This document shows positions 1 through 4,982 of a stretch of DNA of 7,665 bases, one piece after another (the stretch's first letter is position 1; every line of letters starts with the position of its first letter). The stretch is from Fidelibacterota bacterium (GTDB taxonomy: Bacteria; Fidelibacterota; UBA2242). The stretch is from assembly GCA_003645845.1 (NCBI GenBank), contig QNCV01000117.1:1-7665 (forward strand), given 5' to 3'. Under the pieces are notes generated by a model that worked only from the letters and a program-made list of their open reading frames with translations, was not told where the DNA came from and ran no database searches. The translations under genes and the position numbers were made by a program.

Positions 1-606
1 GCTCACCGGTTTTTTGAGGACATCGAAATCCGGGAAGACGGTGGCACACCGGGATTTCTGCAGGCAATCCGCGGAGCGCTGGCGATTCTCTTAAAAGAAA
101 AAATGGGTGTGGAGAATATCCTGAAACGCGAACATTATCTGGTCAATCGCTTTTTAGATAAACTGGAACAAAATAAAAGGATTGTTATCCTTGAAAGCCA
201 AAATCGAAATCGTATTGCATTTATCTCCTTTTATTCAATCGATATTCACCATAACCTTTTTGTACGCTTACTCAATGATCGCTACGGCATTCAGACCCGG
301 GGCGGTTGCCTGTGTGCCGGCACCTATGGTCATGTTCTTCTGCATATTGATGCTGATAAATCAAAAGAAATCATGAAAAATATCGATCATGGTGATCTCA
401 GCAGAAAACCGGGCTGGGTAAGAATATCTCTCCACCCGACCATAACTGACTTCGAAGTAGATTATATCGTTAATGCCATCCGGGAAATCACACAAAATTA
501 TAAACAATGGCAAAAAGACTACAAATTCAATCCTGCACTCGGCGATTATGAACGTTTAGACGGTTTTATTTGTGAGAAAAAATTAGTGCGGGATTTTAAG
601 CCCTGA
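1..606 (+). CDS. Class-V aminotransferase / cysteine desulfurase-like enzyme, 3' part
   Basis: The reading frame is open from base 1 to the TGA at 604-606, so the first in-frame ATG at 103 is internal and the true start lies upstream. The 201 visible residues are the C-terminal part of a fold-type I PLP enzyme. Codons 14-17 read GGTP, followed by a helix typical of class-V aminotransferases. Codons 100-111 read RGGCLCAGTYGH, the loop in which SufS/CsdB-type desulfurases carry the catalytic cysteine; C105 aligns best with it and C103 is the alternative. The GWVRISLHPT segment near codons 138-147 closes the small domain. The PLP-binding lysine lies upstream of the window and is not visible. Family members are often annotated as cysteine desulfurase or selenocysteine lyase, but the true substrate is often untested. 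No hairpin terminator is visible after the stop; a minus-strand gene ends 4 bases away. Confidence 0.9.
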   Translation, partial: AHRFFEDIEIREDGGTPGFLQAIRGALAILLKEKMGVENILKREHYLVNRFLDKLEQNKRIVILESQNRNRIAFISFYSIDIHHNLFVRLLNDRYGIQTRGGCLCAGTYGHVLLHIDADKSKEIMKNIDHGDLSRKPGWVRISLHPTITDFEVDYIVNAIREITQNYKQWQKDYKFNPALGDYERLDGFICEKKLVRDFKP

Positions 607-610
607 AATA

Positions 611-787
611 TTAACGCTCACCGACAGCAATCCACCCCAAAATAACGGTATAGGCTCCGTAACACCAACGACAAGAATATCGTTTGGCCAGGGGAATCCA
701 TTCAAAGAATAATCCCTTCCCATTCAATTGCTTCCTTGTAGTATTATTACAATAGGGACATCTGTTTCGAAATTTAATGATCTTCAA
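611..787 (-). CDS. Small two-CxxC (zinc-ribbon-like) protein, TTG start
   Basis: This 58-codon gene on the minus strand starts at TTG (787-785) and ends at TAA (613-611). The start is fixed by an in-frame stop at 793-791 just upstream and by AGAGGT at 798-793, five bases before the TTG. Residues 10-13 are CPYC and residues 39-42 are CRWC, two knuckles about 26 residues apart as expected for a zinc ribbon that binds one metal. Between them lies the stretch LFFEWIPLAKRYSCRWC (residues 26-42), a layout seen in small bacterial ribbon proteins where an aromatic patch and a K/R-Y pair precede the second knuckle. The last 14 residues are hydrophobic with one tryptophan. No specific function is recognised. 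It converges with the aminotransferase gene, the stops being 4 bases apart. It is short and lacks ATG, so gene finders may miss it. The code, the ribosome binding site and the paired cysteines together make a real gene likely. Confidence 0.72.
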   Translation of the reverse strand: MKIIKFRNRCPYCNNTTRKQLNGKGLFFEWIPLAKRYSCRWCYGAYTVILGWIAVGER

Positions 788-792
788 AGATT

Positions 793-798
793 ACCTCT
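793..798 (-). promoter_or_regulatory. Ribosome binding site that sets the TTG start of the CxxC mini-gene
   Basis: AGAGGT on the minus strand lies five bases upstream of TTG at 787. No ATG or GTG is available in frame before the upstream stop codon at 793-791, so this site decides the start. Confidence 0.65.
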
Positions 799-849
799 AT
801 CAATAATTCGCTGAAGAAATCTTGCTCTATTGAAAAATTCTATACTATT

Positions 850-861
850 CTGAAGTAAATA
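850..861 (-). repeat. 12-mer shared with 1263-1274 (inverted copy)
   Basis: The minus strand here reads TATTTACTTCAG, identical to plus-strand 1263-1274. It lies 62 bases upstream of the TTG start of the CxxC gene and points toward that gene. It may be a promoter or operator element shared by the two transcription units, but only two copies are seen. Confidence 0.4.
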
Positions 862-913
862 CATATTGGAATTTATGTTACATCTGAAAATATGAATAAT
901 CTTTCTTGAAACC

Positions 914-947
914 TACAACTTTTTGTAACGATGAACAATTATTACAA
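914..947 (+). repeat. Three complementary short arms upstream of the DUF6132-like gene
   Basis: TACAA at 914-918 can pair with TTGTA at 923-927 across a 4-base loop. TTGTAA at 923-928 can instead pair with TTACAA at 942-947 across 13 bases. The outer pair, TTGTAA-N13-TTACAA, could be a dyad operator. The arms are A/T-rich and short, so chance is a real alternative. Confidence 0.25.
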
Positions 948-985
948 TCAGAAAGTTAACTGTATTCTTAATATTAAAGAGGAAA

Positions 986-1207
986 ATGGAATCAAATAAT
1001 TCTATCTACAAAAGATTATCACTTATTAGAAAAGCGATCAATCAACACAAAGTAAGTTTTCGGATAACAGCAATGATCGTCGGTGGTTTAATTGGCTTTG
1101 CATTCTATTATTTCATCGGTTGCCGCAGTGGCAGTTGTCCTTTGGCGAGCAATCCATACCTTAGTACTTTCTGGGGAGCGCTTCTGGGTTTGATCCTTTT
1201 CTGGTAA
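986..1207 (+). CDS. DUF6132-like small two-helix membrane protein
   Basis: A 73-residue protein of unknown function. Residues 1-25 are polar and basic, followed by a membrane helix at about 26-44 rich in Gly and Ile. A short loop reads GCRSGSCPLASNPY (residues 45-58), and a second helix runs at about 59-73, ending almost at the C-terminus. The loop with two cysteines (C46, C51) and the following NPY-x-S-T-x-x-G-A pattern match what I recall of the DUF6132 family, common in Bacteroidetes and relatives. Family members are sometimes found near rhodanese or other sulfur or redox genes, and the desulfurase-like enzyme nearby would fit, but this is only suggestive. The ATG at 986 follows AGAGG at 978-982 with a short 3-base spacer. 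It is separated from the next gene by 88 bases and may be its own transcription unit. Confidence 0.8.
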   Translation: MESNNSIYKRLSLIRKAINQHKVSFRITAMIVGGLIGFAFYYFIGCRSGSCPLASNPYLSTFWGALLGLILFW

Positions 1208-1262
1208 TAATCATTCTTTGTCTGTTCCTGAATATGATTTAATTTTTTAATTAAAAGATGTA

Positions 1263-1274
1263 TATTTACTTCAG
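1263..1274 (+). repeat. 12-mer shared with 850-861, upstream of the CNB-FHA gene
   Basis: TATTTACTTCAG lies 21 bases before the ATG at 1296, and its reverse complement occurs at 850-861. The preceding bases, TATATTTAC from 1261, resemble the -7 element TAnnTTTG of Bacteroidetes promoters with the last base changed. A promoter role is possible but unproven. Confidence 0.4.
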
Positions 1275-1295
1275 CAAAATTGCAGGAGATCACGG

Positions 1296-2057
1296 ATGAG
1301 AGAAATACATTTCCACGTTGGTGACACAATCATAAAAGAGGGAACACTGGGAGATACAGCCTATATCCTAAAATCCGGTACTGTTGAAGTTCGAAAAAAA
1401 ACGAAGCAGGATAATATTTTATTAGCCACTCTTGAAGCCGAAGAGATTTTCGGCGAGATGGGATTGATCGAAGACAAACCCCGTTCCGCGTCGATTATTG
1501 CCAAAACGGAAGTAGCCGTTGATGAGATTACCCGCGATGATTTCCTGGGTTTACTCGACGATAAAAAGTCATTTATCATTCCGGTTCTCCGGGCATTCTT
1601 CGAACGGCTCCGTCAAACGAATGATCTGGTTGTCAGACTTGAAAATCAGATCAGTTCTACCACTACAGAAATCGTTTCGGATAATCGTAAAACTGTCAGA
1701 ATGTCCGGTTTGACAAAAGAGGCACAGAATACACTAAAAAACCGAGATATCGTCATTAATAAATTCCCTTTCAAAGTTGGTCGAAACAGTTCCCACGTTT
1801 CCGACGCAATATTCGTCAACAACGATCTCTATATCAATGATACCGCTCCTTATAACGTATCAAAAAATCACATGTCAATCAATTTTCACGATGAGCAGTT
1901 TTATATACTGGACCGCGGCAGCAGTCTGGGAACGATTGTCAATGGTAAACAGATCGGTGGAAATGTCTCAAACTATAAGATTAATTTAGAGCCGGGTGAA
2001 AATACCATAATTCTTGGAAGCGAAACATCGCCATTTCAATTTAAAATAAGGGTTTAG
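1296..2057 (+). CDS. Cyclic nucleotide-binding (CNB) domain fused to an FHA domain
   Basis: A 253-residue soluble protein with no signal peptide or membrane segment. Residues about 1-115 form a CRP/PKA-type CNB beta-roll. The phosphate-binding cassette reads FGEMGLIEDKPRSASIIA (52-69), with the conserved E54 and R63-S64 that in CRP contact the ribose and phosphate of cAMP. No helix-turn-helix follows, so it is not a DNA-binding regulator. A polar linker (about 116-147) leads to an FHA domain at about 148-251, with GRNS at 162-165, SKNH at 189-192, D206 and GSSLGTIVNG at 208-217. FHA domains bind phosphothreonine peptides; the usual Asn before the GT is Leu211 here. The start at 1296 follows AGGAG at 1284-1288 with a 7-base spacer. 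The radical SAM gene follows after 8 bases. The likely role is an adaptor joining a cyclic-nucleotide signal to phosphoprotein binding; ligand and partner are unknown. Confidence 0.92.
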   Translation: MREIHFHVGDTIIKEGTLGDTAYILKSGTVEVRKKTKQDNILLATLEAEEIFGEMGLIEDKPRSASIIAKTEVAVDEITRDDFLGLLDDKKSFIIPVLRAFFERLRQTNDLVVRLENQISSTTTEIVSDNRKTVRMSGLTKEAQNTLKNRDIVINKFPFKVGRNSSHVSDAIFVNNDLYINDTAPYNVSKNHMSINFHDEQFYILDRGSSLGTIVNGKQIGGNVSNYKINLEPGENTIILGSETSPFQFKIRV

Positions 2058-2065
2058 TACCGTTT

Positions 2066-3235
2066 ATGATCCCCAGAAAAAATCTTTATCGCGCCATTCA
2101 TAAATCCCTTTCTCAGCCTCTGTATGCCGGCCGGAATTTAATTCATCGGACCCGATCAGCCATATCATACCACATTCATAATGATGGAAAAAGCTACTGG
2201 CCGGAAACAATCTCGCTGTTTTTAACCTATAAATGTAATTTGCGTTGTTTAATGTGCGGCCAGTGGGGTGAAAACGGAGCCTTTAAAGATTTCAGCAAGG
2301 ACATTTTAAAGCAACAACTTACTGTTGATGAAATTAAAACGATCATCGATGATGTTCGTGATTTTAAACCAAACATTACTCTTTTCGGTGGCGAACCGTT
2401 CATTCATCCGGACTGGTTTGAAATTATTCAAACCGTCAAGAATGCCGGTATGCGGTGCAATATCGTGACAAACGGAACATATATCCAGAACTTTGCCGAA
2501 GAGATTATCGAATCCGGTCTGGATGAAATTATTTTTTCACTTGATGGTCCGGAGGAGATTCACGATGCAATCCGGCGTGTTCCGGGCACCTTCAAACGCT
2601 CTATTAACGGGTTTCTTTTACTGAATCAATTGAAGGCCAAGTATAAACGGAAAAAACCGATTATCAATATCAACAGTACAATCTGGAAAGAAAATTATCG
2701 AAATATTCAAGATACGGCCGCTATTGCCGAAAATGTCGGTGCTATGGGACTGACTTTTCATCATTTGCTGTTTTTACCAAAGCCGGAGGTCCTTCAATTT
2801 ATAGATTCCTTCAACCAACAATTCGGGCAGAAACCAACCGACTGGATCGGATTTGCCAGCGATATGTTGCCGGATATCGATGTTGATTATCTGATTACAG
2901 AGCTGAATAAAGTAAAAAAGAAAAAGTCCCCGATGAATATCAGCGTCTTTCCGAATTTTGATAATGACGAAATTCGCCGCTGGTATACTCAATTTGAGTT
3001 CACATCTACCTCCTATCGCAATCGCTGTATGAGTTTATGGATGACGGCCTATATATTCCCCGACGGATCGGTCCGCCCTTATCACTCCATGAATTATATC
3101 GTTGGAAATATCCGCAATGATACCTTTCGGAATATCTGGAACAACGACACATATAAAGCATACCGGAAATATATTAAAACACATAAAAAATTTACTGTCT
3201 GTTCAAAAGGATGTACGGAATTTTTCCGCTATTAA
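2066..3235 (+). CDS. Radical SAM protein with SPASM-like C-terminus
   Basis: A 389-residue protein. C57-x3-C61-x2-C64 (CNLRCLMC) binds the radical SAM [4Fe-4S] cluster, and GGEP at 108-111 is the SAM-binding motif. The TIM-barrel pattern continues through TNGTY (135-139) and FSLDGPEEIHDAIR (157-170). After a Lys-rich stretch (282-287), the C-terminus has the layout of a SPASM/twitch region: C321, then FPDGSVRP (331-338), GNI (347-349), IW (357-358), and C379-x3-C383. The cysteine expected right after the DG-x-V-x-P segment is replaced by Tyr339-His340. The auxiliary iron-sulfur cluster is therefore absent, incomplete or differently liganded. Family members modify peptides or small molecules; the substrate is not apparent and no precursor peptide is visible. 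It starts 8 bases after the CNB-FHA stop with only a weak ribosome binding site, suggesting translational coupling. Confidence 0.93.
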   Translation: MIPRKNLYRAIHKSLSQPLYAGRNLIHRTRSAISYHIHNDGKSYWPETISLFLTYKCNLRCLMCGQWGENGAFKDFSKDILKQQLTVDEIKTIIDDVRDFKPNITLFGGEPFIHPDWFEIIQTVKNAGMRCNIVTNGTYIQNFAEEIIESGLDEIIFSLDGPEEIHDAIRRVPGTFKRSINGFLLLNQLKAKYKRKKPIININSTIWKENYRNIQDTAAIAENVGAMGLTFHHLLFLPKPEVLQFIDSFNQQFGQKPTDWIGFASDMLPDIDVDYLITELNKVKKKKSPMNISVFPNFDNDEIRRWYTQFEFTSTSYRNRCMSLWMTAYIFPDGSVRPYHSMNYIVGNIRNDTFRNIWNNDTYKAYRKYIKTHKKFTVCSKGCTEFFRY

Positions 3236-3253
3236 TTATCATTGTATAAACAT

Positions 3254-3282
3254 TTGACTAAGACTAATTTCATAATTAAATT
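3254..3282 (+). promoter_or_regulatory. Candidate sigma70-type promoter of the receiver gene
   Basis: TTGACT (3254-3259) and TAAATT (3277-3282) are separated by 17 bases and lie 20 bases before the ATG at 3303. The -35 box matches five of six consensus bases and the -10 box four of six. It would drive the receiver gene and possibly the export genes behind it. If the organism uses Bacteroidetes-type promoters, this match would be fortuitous. Confidence 0.4.
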
Positions 3283-3288
3283 GAGTTA
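3271..3288 (+). repeat. 18-base element resembling 4961-4978
   Basis: This stretch starts CATAATT and ends TGAGTTA, and differs from 4961-4978 at 2 of 18 positions. Both copies lie just upstream of a start codon (15 and 5 bases before it). The sequence is AT-rich and the second copy overlaps a stop codon, so chance similarity is possible. Confidence 0.3.
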
Positions 3289-3302
3289 GAGAGAAAAGGC
3301 TT

Positions 3303-3677
3303 ATGAAAACAAGAATCCTAATCGTTGATGATGAACAAGAAATTGTTGAACTTTTGGAAGATTTACTTCTCCAAAAAGGTTATGAGGTTGCAAAAGCCTA
3401 TAATCTGACCGAGGCGAGAGCCCAGATCAAGGCATTTAAACCGTCTCTGATGCTTTTGGATATTAAATTACCGGACGGTGACGGTATTGATTTTCTAAAA
3501 GAAATCAATACCAAACACGAAGAGCTCGATGTAATCATGATCACAGGTCTTGCGGATAAAGAAATCGCCCTCGATGCTTTGAAAAACGGTGCCTCCGATT
3601 ATATTACCAAGCCGATCGATTTAAATTACCTGACCAGCAGTGTTTTAGCCAAAGTAATCACCGGATTCTCCAGATAG
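3303..3677 (+). CDS. Stand-alone response regulator receiver domain
   Basis: A 124-residue single-domain receiver (CheY/Spo0F-like). The acidic pocket is D9-D10, the phospho-acceptor is D53 in LLDIKLPDGDG, the switch Thr is T81 and the conserved Lys is K103 in ITKP. All catalytic residues are present, so phosphorylation by a histidine kinase or a phosphorelay is expected. The protein ends soon after helix 5 and has no DNA-binding, GGDEF or other output domain, so it must act through a partner protein. No histidine kinase is visible in the window. It lies 58 bases upstream of the polysaccharide export gene on the same strand, which suggests a regulatory link to export. The ATG at 3303 follows a purine-rich stretch with AAGG at 3296-3299, close to the start. 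Confidence 0.95.
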   Translation: MKTRILIVDDEQEIVELLEDLLLQKGYEVAKAYNLTEARAQIKAFKPSLMLLDIKLPDGDGIDFLKEINTKHEELDVIMITGLADKEIALDALKNGASDYITKPIDLNYLTSSVLAKVITGFSR

Positions 3678-3735
3678 TGGGTAAATTACAATCAACTCTT
3701 TCAAATTCTGTTAATTATCATAGGTTGAACACCTT

Positions 3736-4965
3736 ATGAAGTATATTTGCAAAATCATCATATTAGGTCTTTTTTTGGCGGGATTTTGGGGACAGTCGCA
3801 CGGTCAGAATGAAGTATCCGTTCTCGAGTCCGCATTGAATGCTTCAACCGTTTTACAGATATCTGATATTATTTCGATTTCATATATCGATGTTGATTCA
3901 AAAGGCAACCCGATCCAGCGCAGCAATATATTTACGATCCGGCCGGATGGTACAGTTTTCCATGAACTTCTCGGCTCTGTCAGTCTTTCGGGATTAACAA
4001 TTGCTGAAGCCGAAAAAATCCTGACGGATAAATTCTCACAATATTTCAACCAGCCAAAAGTCGCGGTATCCATCGTTGAGAAGCAAAACATAAAGGTCAT
4101 TTTATATGGAGAAGTCGCCCGGATCGGTGTATATTCCATTCCGCCAAATACCAGTGTAGCGGAATTCATCATCGAAAACGGCGGAACAACCCCGGAAGCG
4201 GATCTGTCCAGAATTACAATTACCAGTACGGATGGCAAAAAAGTCATCTTCGACATGGAAAAATATCTTTTCAGCAACGATCCCGTAAATAATGTCATCC
4301 TGAGAGATAAAGATAAGATCATAGTGCCCCGCTTCAAGGTTCAGGAAAAATACGGCAGGCTTTCCAAAAATTATGTTCTGCAATACGGGAATGTCCTTGA
4401 AATCACCATCAATGAAATGGCGTTGATGGAAACCAATCCGGCGCAGTCGGAGACCTATGTAATTGACAGCGAGGGTAATATTTTCCACAGATTGTTTGGT
4501 CTGGTTCACCTGGGCGGTTTAACCGTAGATAAATCCCAGGAAATCCTGGCCGAGATGGCCAAACGTTACTTTCGGGAACCGGTTGTCACTGTCGATGTGT
4601 TAGAATTGAGTTCCAGAAATGTGTTTGTATTCGGGGAAGTGGTTCGACCCGGAATTTACCCGATCGAGGGTAACATCCAGTTGGCGGAGTTTCTGGCCAA
4701 TATCGGCGGTTTAACCGACGATGCTGATTTAGAGGAAATCGTCGTAACCCGCCGGCAGGGACGACCTGTGAAATTCAGTTTGCAGGATTTTTTATTTAAG
4801 CGTGATGATAGTAAAAATATCTTCCTTGAAGACGGCGATCGCATCATTGTGCAGAAAAGGCAGCGCGGCTTCTTTGTCAGGTTATCGGAAAAAATTCAGC
4901 CGTTTCAAATCATTTTTCAGGTCATAATTACCGGCTTATCACTGTACCTGGTAACGAAATCATAA
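3736..4965 (+). CDS. Polysaccharide export protein (Wza family) with two PES-SLBB modules
   Basis: A 409-residue exported protein. Residues 1-23 form a signal peptide (basic start, hydrophobic core ILGLFLAGF, likely cleavage near SHG-Q24). There is no lipobox cysteine at the cleavage site, unlike E. coli Wza. Two similar modules follow, offset by about 175 residues. Module 1 has a PES domain at 40-114 (RPDGTVFHELLGSVSLSGLT) and an SLBB domain at 119-199 (LYGEVARIGVY). Module 2 has PES at 215-288 (DSEGNIFHRLFGLVHLGGLT) and SLBB at 294-374 (VFGEVVRPGIY). Residues about 389-407 form a hydrophobic C-terminal helix, comparable to the helix with which Wza spans the outer membrane. The family forms an oligomeric channel carrying capsule or exopolysaccharide across the outer membrane, docking on a Wzc-type partner. 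That partner is encoded 17 bases downstream. The ribosome binding site is weak: AGG at 3722-3724 lies within a small hairpin (AGGT 3722-3725, ACCT 3731-3734). Confidence 0.93.
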   Translation: MKYICKIIILGLFLAGFWGQSHGQNEVSVLESALNASTVLQISDIISISYIDVDSKGNPIQRSNIFTIRPDGTVFHELLGSVSLSGLTIAEAEKILTDKFSQYFNQPKVAVSIVEKQNIKVILYGEVARIGVYSIPPNTSVAEFIIENGGTTPEADLSRITITSTDGKKVIFDMEKYLFSNDPVNNVILRDKDKIIVPRFKVQEKYGRLSKNYVLQYGNVLEITINEMALMETNPAQSETYVIDSEGNIFHRLFGLVHLGGLTVDKSQEILAEMAKRYFREPVVTVDVLELSSRNVFVFGEVVRPGIYPIEGNIQLAEFLANIGGLTDDADLEEIVVTRRQGRPVKFSLQDFLFKRDDSKNIFLEDGDRIIVQKRQRGFFVRLSEKIQPFQIIFQVIITGLSLYLVTKS

Positions 4966-4966
4966 T

Positions 4967-4979
4967 TTAACTGAGTTAA
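4967..4979. repeat. 13-base perfect palindrome between export and kinase genes
   Basis: TTAACT-G-AGTTAA is a perfect inverted repeat with a one-base centre. It fills most of the 17-base gap between the TAA of the export gene and the ATG of the kinase gene. A hairpin with a one-base loop cannot form fully in RNA, so a protein-binding site is the more likely role if it has one. The position inside an operon, just before a start codon, could also be coincidence. Confidence 0.4.
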
Positions 4980-4982
4980 TGA

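Larger units (their letters stand above)
788..985. other. AT-rich gap between divergent genes
   Basis: These 198 bases separate the minus-strand CxxC gene from the plus-strand DUF6132-like gene, so both promoters should lie here. No clear sigma70 pair was found on either strand. Structures that can be seen are the complement of a 12-mer at 850-861 that recurs at 1263-1274, and three mutually complementary short arms between 914 and 947. AGAGG at 978-982 is the ribosome binding site of the gene starting at 986. Confidence 0.6.

Noticed and set aside
103..606. Aminotransferase fragment as a complete 167-residue gene starting at ATG 103
   Set aside because: The frame is open to base 1 and the upstream codons encode the conserved GGTP region, so ATG 103 is internal.
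1238..1255. AT-only stem (TTTAATT, loop TTTT, AATTAAA) after the DUF6132-like gene, possible terminator
   Set aside because: All seven pairs are A-T and no run of T follows the stem, so it is too weak to call an intrinsic terminator.
1296..1640. CNB protein as a CRP/FNR-type transcription factor
   Set aside because: No helix-turn-helix follows the CNB domain; the C-terminal half is an FHA domain.
3216..3228. CGGAA-TTT-TTCCG hairpin near the end of the radical SAM gene
   Set aside because: It lies inside the coding sequence, has only five pairs and no following T run; no terminator is supported.
3232..3721. 11-mer TTAATTATCAT at 3232-3242 and 3711-3721
   Set aside because: Both copies are in AT-rich gaps, one overlaps a stop codon, and their distances to the next start differ (60 and 14 bases). 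Chance is the simplest explanation.
3804..4337. Minus-strand reading frame of 177 codons
   Set aside because: It lies wholly antisense inside the export gene, whose domains are clear. The translation is low-complexity Ser/Thr/Ile-rich with no recognisable motif.
4102..4509. Minus-strand reading frame of 135 codons
   Set aside because: Antisense to the export gene, overlaps another antisense frame, no motif and no separate ribosome binding context.
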